From contig DXXQ01000257.1 in the NCBI GenBank assembly GCA_019416265.1, forward strand, positions 1 through 19,803: 19,803 nucleotides of DNA, written 5' to 3'. The notes beneath the pieces were generated by a model. That model made no database searches. It had not been told where the DNA came from and saw nothing but the letters and a program-made list of their open reading frames with translations. This document shows, one piece after another, positions 14,298 to 19,803 of this stretch. Made by a program: the position numbers and the translations under genes. Positions within the stretch are counted from its first letter, which is position 1, and each line of letters opens with the position of its first letter. This DNA comes from Clostridiales bacterium. GTDB lineage: Bacteria; Bacillota; Clostridia; Lachnospirales; Lachnospiraceae.

Positions 14298-16195
14298 CCG
14301 CGACCTCCTGATTTCAATGCAGGCAAAGGATTCATATGGCCGGCAATGAGGCCGGTTTCCAAACAGCAGCCGACAGATATCATAAGGCTGAGAACAAGAC
14401 CGAGCCATACAGGTATGTTCAAAAGTACTGCCGCACCCACACTTAAAAGACTACTCAGCAAAAACATACCTGCGTACTCCGCAAGGGTCAGAACGGCAAT
14501 GTCCCCTTTTGTATAGCCGCAGAGCTGATAAATTGCATATTCTTTTTTCCGCATCAGACTATAAACCAGGCAAACCGAAAATGCGGCAAGCACCGAAAGG
14601 ACAGCGATCAGGGTGTAGGAGATTCCGGTCTGCGCAAATGCAGTATCCTTAAGTCCCACGATATCCCGAATTAATTCTACCTGTCCCAAAGGTACAATCC
14701 CTTTTGCCATCAATTCATCATAGATTTCCAGATAATGTTCAGGTGAATCCGGACGAAAGATAAAGCTGAAGCTTGGGTTTTTCTTTTCCGCCTGCTCATA
14801 GACGTCCTTCATGATCGCCAGAGACGGGAACAGGGAATCCTCATGCTCAAATTCCATAATCTGGTCTTCAAACTCCAGTCCATAGGAGGTGTCTGCGACG
14901 CCGGAAACAACAGCGGTAAAGGAAACGGGCATGGGCACAGCTTCGCCGCTGTCCCAGTTAAACACAGATCCTATAAAAGACAGCTCTTTTCCGACGATCT
15001 CCTCATTGGTGCACCCCATTTTTTTCACCAGGATCTGAGGCAGAACGATTTCATGTTTGCTGTTATCCGCAATCTTTCCCTCTACCATCCTGTTAAATAC
15101 AGGGGCCTGACCAGTGGATTCTATAATGAAGTCTTTCCCATCCAGAGTGACCACCATATCGTCCATCGGCGCATCCATAAGAATCGCCGCCACACGGCTG
15201 TCATCCTGATATTGTTCCAACAGGCCGCTGATGTTCTGTTCTACGCTTGGGATGTCGTCTTTCAGTTCCTGCTCTTTGCCGGAGGCACTCATAAATGAAG
15301 GAACAATGGCTAAATTCAGCACAGAATTCCCCTGTTTTTCCAGTAATTCCTGAAACGCTTCCCTGCTGCCTCCGCTGAGCATTCCGCTGAAATTCACCGC
15401 AAGACAGGATGCCGCAATGGTCATGGCAAGTACCATGGACAACAGTTTTCCTGTCTGCCGCCTGCAGGTCACCCAGGCCATACGAAGGGCTGAACCCGGA
15501 GACAGATGTTTGGTTTGTGCACAACGGAGCGGCTGTTTCGATTTCCCGTCTTCTGTGTTGCATTTGTTCAGTACGCCCTTATCCAGTTCAAAAACAGAAC
15601 ATTTGCCCCGGATCAGGGAGGTATCATGAGTTACCACTATGACTGTTCGCTCTTTGGCGATTGCAGACAGAAGTTCCCCAATCTCGTGAGCAGTTTTTGC
15701 GTCCAGGGCTGCGGTAGGTTCATCGGCGATCAGCACCCGGGGATCCTTCATCAGCTCCCTGGCAATAGCAACCCTCTGCTTTTGACCCCCTGAAAGCATA
15801 CTGACCTTCTGATCGGCCAGTTTTTCTATGTTCAGTTTTTTCAACAGGGTGTTCAGACGGCTTTCCGGATTCTCTTCTTTCAGATAAGCGGGAACCAGAA
15901 TGTTCTCCCTGACTGTCAGCTCATCAATCAGATGGAATCCCTGTGCAATAAAGCCAAACTCCGCTGCATAAAGCTGCGCGCGCTCCTGATCCGTCAGTTT
16001 TTTAAGATTCCTGCCCTGATAAAAGGCCTCGCCTTCATACATCGTATCCATTGCAGAAAGGATGCGGAGCAGCGTAGTCTTTCCGCTGCCGGAGGCACCA
16101 ATAATGTAGTTCATACCTCCGGTAATGGAAAGGGATATATCCTGCAGAGCCGCTTCCTTCCCAAAGGTTTTGGTAATATTTTTTAATTCAAACAT
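14294..16195 (-). CDS. MacB-like fused ABC ATPase-permease, second subunit
   Basis: Paralogue of the following gene with the same layout, 633 residues. Walker A GASGSGKTT at 33-41, Q85, LSGGQ at 134-138, Walker B D158-E159 and H190 are all intact. The first membrane segment is at about 251-270, the external domain covers about 275-510, and three membrane segments close the chain near 525-625. It begins three bases after the lipoprotein thioredoxin stop with GGAG upstream, and its TGA overlaps the next ATG, so the pair is made together and probably works as a heterodimer. Substrate unknown; link to the redox genes is by gene order. Confidence 0.93.
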   Translation of the reverse strand: MFELKNITKTFGKEAALQDISLSITGGMNYIIGASGSGKTTLLRILSAMDTMYEGEAFYQGRNLKKLTDQERAQLYAAEFGFIAQGFHLIDELTVRENILVPAYLKEENPESRLNTLLKKLNIEKLADQKVSMLSGGQKQRVAIARELMKDPRVLIADEPTAALDAKTAHEIGELLSAIAKERTVIVVTHDTSLIRGKCSVFELDKGVLNKCNTEDGKSKQPLRCAQTKHLSPGSALRMAWVTCRRQTGKLLSMVLAMTIAASCLAVNFSGMLSGGSREAFQELLEKQGNSVLNLAIVPSFMSASGKEQELKDDIPSVEQNISGLLEQYQDDSRVAAILMDAPMDDMVVTLDGKDFIIESTGQAPVFNRMVEGKIADNSKHEIVLPQILVKKMGCTNEEIVGKELSFIGSVFNWDSGEAVPMPVSFTAVVSGVADTSYGLEFEDQIMEFEHEDSLFPSLAIMKDVYEQAEKKNPSFSFIFRPDSPEHYLEIYDELMAKGIVPLGQVELIRDIVGLKDTAFAQTGISYTLIAVLSVLAAFSVCLVYSLMRKKEYAIYQLCGYTKGDIAVLTLAEYAGMFLLSSLLSVGAAVLLNIPVWLGLVLSLMISVGCCLETGLIAGHMNPLPALKSGGRG

Positions 16196-16198
16196 TGC

Positions 16199-16828
16199 TT
16201 ACTCTCCATTTTCCCTTTGTGTCGTCTTTTCTATCTCGTTTTTCATTGTCACACGCCAGTGATTTTTGGTCATGGCGCCCACATAAGGCTCGCTGACTAC
16301 ATTTCCTTCCCTGTCTACAAAGAAACTTTCCGGAAATGCCTGAATACCATTCAAACGTCCTTCCAGAAGCACACTGTCCGGAATCAGATTGGCATATTCC
16401 ACTCCTGCTTTCTCTATGATTTCCTTTGCCTTTTTTAAGTTTGCGTCGTTTATCTCCTCTGCACTGCCGATATCCATGCAGACACTGATGATGTTGAAGC
16501 TGGTGCCATCATCCTGAAATTCCTTACGCAGCTCATTTAAGACAGGCATTTCCTCAATACAGTAACCACAGGTCGTTGTCCAGAGGTTGACCATTGTCAG
16601 ATCGTATTCCGCAAAAATATCGTTTGTGACTGTGTTTCCGTCAAAATCCATGGCAGAAAAGCTGCCAAGGGGGACAGGTTCAAACTCCGTTTTCTCCTCT
16701 GTTTCCGGAGCCGAAGATTGAGATCTGTCATCGGAGACAGATACGCTGTCATTTTCAGATTTGTTCCCGCAGGCAGATACGCTTAACGCCATCGCCAAAG
16801 CCAGGAATAATGCAGTTGCTTTTTTCAT
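16199..16828 (-). CDS. TlpA/ResA-like thioredoxin lipoprotein
   Basis: Extracytoplasmic thioredoxin-fold protein tethered by lipid. The signal peptide ends in LSVSAC with the lipobox cysteine C20, followed by a Ser/Asp/Glu-rich linker to about residue 50. The thioredoxin domain has the redox pair C87-x-x-C90 in WTTTCGYC and the cis-proline P166 in AFPESFF. An extra cysteine C117 is present. The family reduces disulfides or similar oxidised groups outside the cell membrane; the partner here is not known. First gene of the transcription unit containing both ABC genes, the CXXC protein and the polyferredoxin; ATG is preceded by AAAGGAG. The substrate could be an oxidised envelope protein, by inference. 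Confidence 0.92.
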   Translation of the reverse strand: MKKATALFLALAMALSVSACGNKSENDSVSVSDDRSQSSAPETEEKTEFEPVPLGSFSAMDFDGNTVTNDIFAEYDLTMVNLWTTTCGYCIEEMPVLNELRKEFQDDGTSFNIISVCMDIGSAEEINDANLKKAKEIIEKAGVEYANLIPDSVLLEGRLNGIQAFPESFFVDREGNVVSEPYVGAMTKNHWRVTMKNEIEKTTQRENGE

Positions 16829-16880
16829 AATAATATGCTCCTTTGGTTTAACTTTTTTCAGCTATGGAGCTGATAAAGAA

Positions 16881-16914
16881 ATTATATAAGCGGTTGTATA
16901 AAATCCATATAAAG
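16881..16914 (-). promoter_or_regulatory. Promoter with TTTATA direct repeats ahead of the lipoprotein gene
   Basis: On the minus strand TATAAT lies at 16881-16886. No good -35 box is present at 16-18 bases. Instead TTTATA, TTTATA and CTTATA occur at 11- and 12-base offsets just upstream and through the -10, a spacing like OmpR-family regulator sites. The neighbouring response regulator is an obvious candidate to bind here; this is inference. Confidence 0.5.
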
Positions 16915-16915
16915 A

Positions 16916-16945
16916 AAACGCCTGAAGTTTTTACTCCAGGCGTTT
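16916..16945 (-). terminator. Intrinsic terminator after the histidine kinase
   Basis: AAACGCCTG (16916-16924) and CAGGCGTTT (16937-16945) form a 9-base-pair stem around a 12-base loop; on the minus strand it is followed by a T-rich tail TTTTCTTT. It lies 32 bases after the kinase stop and separates the two-component genes from the lipoprotein promoter. Confidence 0.8.
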
Positions 16946-16977
16946 CGATGGAAACGGATCACATATCAAAGCAGTTT

Positions 16978-18078
16978 CTATCTGTCAAAATCAACCACAA
17001 ACACACTGCCCCGGGGCTGATTGTCTCTGACGCAGATAGAACCATTGTGCTTCTCGATAATATTTTTTACAATTGCCAGACCAAGACCGCTGCCGCCAAG
17101 TTCCCGGCTGCGGGATTTATCCACACAGAAAAAGGTGTCAAAAATATAGGGTTTTGCTTCTTCCGGAATGCCAACACCTGTATCTGCTACGATTACCTGA
17201 CTGCCTGTCACTTGAATGGTAACAGTACCTCCCTCTACATTGTATCGAATGGCATTTGAGATCAGATTATAAAATGCTCTCTGCAGCAGACTATCGTCCC
17301 CGGGAATGGTTCCTTCCCCCGAGATTCGGATTTCAATTTGTCTGGAAGCTGCACACTCCTCCAGTTCAAACACAATTTCCTCCAGAAGCTCCCTTAATTC
17401 CACCGGGGATTTTTTGTCAATTCTTTGTTCATTGGTAAAGGTCAGCAGATCCTTCACCAGATTGGACAGGCGCTCTGTACTTTCTCCAACACTTTGCAAA
17501 AGGGCGGTATACTCCTCCGCCGATCGGTCCGGCTTCATCTGAAATACATCCAATTGGGCCTGGATGGCGGCAAGAGGGGTTCGCAGTTCGTGGGCCGCAT
17601 TGGCAGAAAATCTTTTCTGTACCTGATAAGACCGGCTGAGCTTCTCCGTCATATCCTGAAAAGCCTGAGCCAGTCGGGCAACCTCATCCCGGGTATTCGG
17701 AATGGGAACTCCTTTGTCCAGGCTGTGAATATCGATATTCTGGACTCTTGCAGTAAGATCCTCCAGAGGTCTGAGGGTCCTGGAGGCCAGCAAATAGGTC
17801 AGAACAGACCCGAATGCAACCAGACACAGCATAACTATAAGGGTTGTTCCGCGAAATTGCCGGATTGCTTCCGTGCCTGTTGCCGACAGCTCCACCGAAG
17901 GCTCCAAGGGAATTGCAGGAATCGCTTCCTCCACAGTCATGGCCGGAACCGTGATGGAAGCACTGACCAGTTCTCTGGCTGAAAATATAGTCGAAAATGC
18001 AAAAACAGCGCACATCACCGTTAAAATACATACGGAAATAGCGGTTAGCTTCAGCTTTAAAGGAATGTTTTTTTTCAT
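16978..18078 (-). CDS. Two-component sensor histidine kinase
   Basis: Membrane sensor that autophosphorylates on histidine and passes the phosphate to the adjacent regulator. Residues 11-31 and 78-99 are the two membrane segments with a short external loop of about 45 residues between, a HAMP domain follows (100-150), then the dimerisation/H-box with H163 in AAHELRTPL, and the ATPase domain with N-box N271/N275, G1 at D299 (DTGVGIP) and G2 GGSGLGLAIV from 328. All catalytic features are present. The 366-residue length and the short loop suggest detection at or in the membrane rather than of a large ligand. The ATG overlaps the regulator stop as ATGA. Closed by its own terminator. Confidence 0.95.
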   Translation of the reverse strand: MKKNIPLKLKLTAISVCILTVMCAVFAFSTIFSARELVSASITVPAMTVEEAIPAIPLEPSVELSATGTEAIRQFRGTTLIVMLCLVAFGSVLTYLLASRTLRPLEDLTARVQNIDIHSLDKGVPIPNTRDEVARLAQAFQDMTEKLSRSYQVQKRFSANAAHELRTPLAAIQAQLDVFQMKPDRSAEEYTALLQSVGESTERLSNLVKDLLTFTNEQRIDKKSPVELRELLEEIVFELEECAASRQIEIRISGEGTIPGDDSLLQRAFYNLISNAIRYNVEGGTVTIQVTGSQVIVADTGVGIPEEAKPYIFDTFFCVDKSRSRELGGSGLGLAIVKNIIEKHNGSICVRDNQPRGSVFVVDFDR

Positions 18079-18755
18079 GATTGTCCCCTTTCACGGATCA
18101 CATAGCCTTCACCGATAATATTGCAGATGATGTCATGCCCAAGCTGCGCTTTCAGCTTTTGCCGCAAAGAGGACATATGAACCCGAACAGAGTTGGAAAA
18201 GGTGTCCGCATTGCTGTCCCATACATGCTCGATCAGTTCCTCCAGCTTGATCACCCGACCTTTATGCAGTAGCAGGTACTCCAAAATGGCAGTTTCCTTT
18301 GTAGTCAGGGAAATCGGCTGATCTCCTGCAGCGGCAATTCTGGATGCCGTATCAAAGCTAAGGGAGCCACTGGATAAAACTGTGTTTTCTATCACTGTTT
18401 TTCGGCGCAGCAGTGATCTCACCCGTGCCTCCAGTTCTGCAAAGTGAAATGGCTTTGTCAGATAATCATTTGCTCCAAGGTCGAGTCCTTTTACTTTATC
18501 ATCGATTCCATCCCGGGCAGACAATATCAAAACCGGTACATCCTGCTTTTCCTTCCGAAGATTTTCCAACACAGAAAAACCATCCATTTTAGGTAAATTC
18601 AAATCCAAAATGATGAGATCGTAATTTCCGCAAAAGGCCATTTCGTCCGCACTTTCTCCGTCTGCCGCCGCATCAATCGCATAGCCCTTCAGCGCCAATC
18701 CTTCTGAAAGAGAATTTCGCAGCTTCTCATCATCTTCAACAATCAAAATTTTCAC
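18075..18755 (-). CDS. OmpR/PhoB-family response regulator
   Basis: DNA-binding partner of the kinase. The receiver domain has D8-D9, the phosphoacceptor D51, S79 and K101; the winged-helix output domain occupies about residues 125-220, ending in GEGYVIR. I start it at GTG 18755, which gives the usual N-terminus KILIVEDDE and has GAGGTG closely upstream; an in-frame ATG at 18785 with a less well spaced GGAG would add ten residues and cannot be excluded. It lies 22-52 bases after the acetyltransferase stop with no terminator seen between them, so co-transcription is possible. The likely targets are its own region and the lipoprotein promoter near 16881-16914. Confidence 0.93.
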   Translation of the reverse strand: MKILIVEDDEKLRNSLSEGLALKGYAIDAAADGESADEMAFCGNYDLIILDLNLPKMDGFSVLENLRKEKQDVPVLILSARDGIDDKVKGLDLGANDYLTKPFHFAELEARVRSLLRRKTVIENTVLSSGSLSFDTASRIAAAGDQPISLTTKETAILEYLLLHKGRVIKLEELIEHVWDSNADTFSNSVRVHMSSLRQKLKAQLGHDIICNIIGEGYVIRERGQS

Positions 18756-18807
18756 ATCTTCACCTCGTTTTTTCACTTCACTCATATCCTATTCACTCCG
18801 GTAAATG

Positions 18808-19368
18808 CTATCCCCGGCTTTTTAACAGTTTCCACTCATCTTCCAAAATTGACATCAAAATATTGTCCGCGTATTTATCTCCATCCATTATGGCATCTCG
18901 TAAAATACCCTCTCGCTTGAAGCCAGCCTTTATATATGCGCGCTCTGCTCTTGGATTAAATGAATACACTTCTAACTGTAATCGATGCAGTTTCAATTTT
19001 TCAAATGCAAAATCACGGGTCACTTCTGTTGCCCAGGTTCCAATGCCATTTCCTCGCTCTGCTGTATGAAAAAGACAGATTCGGAAATCAGCACAACGCA
19101 AATCCCAATCAATTTCATTGATTACACTTTCACCAATTATTGTTCCATCAGGCCCTATGATCAAAAAAAAGTAACGATTCTTATCCTCCAGTGATTTCAA
19201 AAAGAAAGAAGTTACCTCTTTCTTTGTAAAACTCTCCTTGCAGCCGGTTAATCGAGCTACCTCTTTATCCAAAGGACAATAATTCTGGTTAAAATAATCA
19301 TCTGCATCCTTATCTTTAGCCAATCTGATGATATATCCATCTCTTTTACCAATTATATCCACGTTCAT
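18808..19368 (-). CDS. GNAT-family N-acetyltransferase (RimJ/RimL-like)
   Basis: Transfers an acetyl group from acetyl-CoA to an amine; the substrate is not identifiable. The acetyl-CoA binding motif RGNGIG is at 105-110 with the following helix, and the C-terminal NPRAERAYIKAGF (138-150) and EGILRD are typical of RimJ/RimL-type enzymes that modify protein N-termini or small molecules such as antibiotics. At 186 residues the domain is complete. The base composition is visibly AT-richer than its neighbours, suggesting recent transfer. AAGGAG precedes the ATG. Upstream lie a strong promoter, a leader ORF and a terminator hairpin, which points to attenuation. Homology to resistance enzymes is not established. 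Confidence 0.9.
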   Translation of the reverse strand: MNVDIIGKRDGYIIRLAKDKDADDYFNQNYCPLDKEVARLTGCKESFTKKEVTSFFLKSLEDKNRYFFLIIGPDGTIIGESVINEIDWDLRCADFRICLFHTAERGNGIGTWATEVTRDFAFEKLKLHRLQLEVYSFNPRAERAYIKAGFKREGILRDAIMDGDKYADNILMSILEDEWKLLKSRG

Positions 19369-19493
19369 AATACTATCTCCTTAAATTCCCAAAACAAAAA
19401 GCAGCACCGGACAACTTTTTTGTTATCCAGTGCCCATAATCTCGAAAAAACAATTTTATGCCGGCTGTCAGACGCTGCATGAAGCCTTTTCAT
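19365..19493 (-). CDS. Possible leader peptide of the GNAT gene
   Basis: A 42-codon ORF starts (ATG 19493) right after the predicted transcription start, crosses the terminator hairpin and ends with a TGA that overlaps the GNAT ATG as ATGA. The ribosome binding site is minimal because the predicted transcript begins only about two bases before the ATG. A second out-of-frame short ORF starts near 19482 and also crosses the hairpin. Which, if either, is translated is not known. Confidence 0.4.
   Translation of the reverse strand: MKRLHAASDSRHKIVFSRLWALDNKKVVRCCFLFWEFKEIVL
19404..19433 (-). terminator. Terminator hairpin within the GNAT leader (attenuator)
   Basis: On the minus strand GCACTGGATAAC pairs with GTTGTCCGGTGC over 12 positions (ten Watson-Crick and two G-U) around an A6 loop and is followed by TGCTTTTTG. 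On the plus strand the same repeat has two mismatches, so it acts on the minus strand. No clear promoter was seen in the roughly 35 bases between it and the GNAT ATG. An upstream GCAGC (19474-19478) plus CCGG (19461-19464) can pair with the terminator's right arm and tail as an antiterminator. Confidence 0.7.
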
Positions 19494-19501
19494 TTACCTG
19501 T

Positions 19502-19530
19502 ATTATAGGTGATCCCCTGTGAAATATCAA
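19502..19530 (-). promoter_or_regulatory. Near-consensus housekeeping promoter for the GNAT leader
   Basis: TTGATA (19525-19530) and TATAAT (19502-19507) on the minus strand are separated by exactly 17 bases. Transcription should start near 19495. The -35 box overlaps the stop codon of the truncated regulator, so the promoter entered with, or was created at, that junction. Confidence 0.75.
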
Positions 19531-19652
19531 CTGTTTCCGGAAAAATTAAACTTGTTTACAGCAGGTGCAGAAACACCAAGGTAATTGGCAACCTGTTCTT
19601 GAGCAAAACCTTTCACTAAGCGGCGTTCACGAATTATTTCATTTATTTTCAT
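19527..19652 (-). pseudogene. Truncated XRE-type helix-turn-helix regulator
   Basis: A 41-codon ORF begins with a typical Cro/C1-type helix-turn-helix: MKINEIIRERR at the N-terminus, then QEQVANYLGVSAPAVNK at 18-34. In intact relatives this continues as W-E-K-G and further helices, but here it changes to seven unrelated residues and a stop. GGGAG lies ahead of the ATG. The gene is therefore cut within its DNA-binding domain, probably by insertion of the GNAT cassette or by a deletion. A functional small protein cannot be excluded but is unlikely. Confidence 0.7.
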
Positions 19653-19686
19653 AATACTTTCACTCCCTATATAGTCAAGTCTTCTT

Positions 19687-19709
19687 TCCTTGAAAATCAA
19701 GGATTTTTT
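19687..19709 (+). terminator. Short terminator-like hairpin in plus orientation
   Basis: TCCTTGA and TCAAGGA form a 7-base-pair stem around an AAA loop, followed by T6 on the plus strand. No plus-strand gene precedes it in this window, so it may be a relic. It overlaps the stop codon of the partial minus-strand ORF. Confidence 0.4.
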
Positions 19710-19803
19710 AGTGTTTCATCAATAAATATCTCAGAAGAAGGAGCCATAGGAATGGACATTTCTCTGTATCTGGTACGAAAATAGTGGATTTTGGGTGCAC
19801 GAA
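19697..19803 (-). CDS. Possible C-terminal end of an ORF entering from the right
   Basis: The reading frame from the window edge is open for about 35 codons and ends at TGA 19697-19699. The peptide (ending in IFIDETLKNP) has a normal composition, but I do not recognise it. The other two minus frames are also open for at least 20 codons, so the call is weak and needs the flanking sequence. Confidence 0.3.
   Translation of the reverse strand, partial: RAPKIHYFRTRYREMSIPMAPSSEIFIDETLKNP

Noticed and set aside
14298..14408. N-terminal extension of the downstream MacB-like gene
   Set aside because: The extension is out-of-frame copy of the preceding permease end; the ATPase domain starts at 14297 with AGGAGGT.

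Overview
The window looks like chromosomal DNA of a spore-forming, Gram-positive, moderate-GC Clostridia, most likely Lachnospiraceae. The pointers are an alpha/beta-type small acid-soluble spore protein behind a sigma-G-type promoter, a YlbJ-type sporulation membrane protein, an M23 peptidase, a RelQ-type small alarmone synthetase, strong AGGAGG-type ribosome binding sites, and many ATGA or near-zero gene junctions. No tRNA, rRNA, CRISPR array or intact transposase was seen.

Layout. (1) 21-5068, minus strand: a tight run transcribed right to left, relQ, HAD phosphatase, ygiQ-type radical SAM protein, small membrane protein of unknown function, RluA-family pseudouridine synthase, with an extended -10 promoter before relQ. 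(2) 5133-7539, minus: M23 endopeptidase with a hairpin that pairs its ribosome binding site, a terminator, and the M20 dipeptidase pepD. (3) 7634-10708: a core block. ylbJ (plus) converges on and overlaps a coiled-coil protein gene, followed by coaD, rsmD and a methylglyoxal-synthase homologue with three substituted active-site positions (minus). (4) 10709-11401: a promoter region and the plus-strand spore protein gene with a strong terminator. (5) 11446-18785, minus: an envelope redox / ABC transporter / two-component island. In transcription order it holds response regulator, histidine kinase, terminator, promoter, TlpA-like lipoprotein thioredoxin, two MacB-like fused ATPase-permeases, a 51-residue CXXC membrane protein that is easy to miss, and a membrane polyferredoxin interrupted by one in-frame TAA. 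(6) 18808-19803, minus: an AT-richer GNAT acetyltransferase preceded by a near-consensus promoter, a leader ORF and an intrinsic terminator (attenuator architecture), abutting a truncated XRE-type regulator.

How the parts may work together. In region 5 the polyferredoxin and the CXXC protein could carry electrons across the membrane to the lipoprotein thioredoxin, while the two MacB-like proteins form a tripartite-like or mechanotransmission ABC complex and the two-component system controls expression. This is inferred from gene order and domains. The TAA suggests that the electron-input step is broken in this strain, unless it is a sequencing error. The GNAT gene and the two-component genes are only 22-52 bases apart with no terminator seen between them, so the GNAT leader attenuator could also affect the regulator genes.
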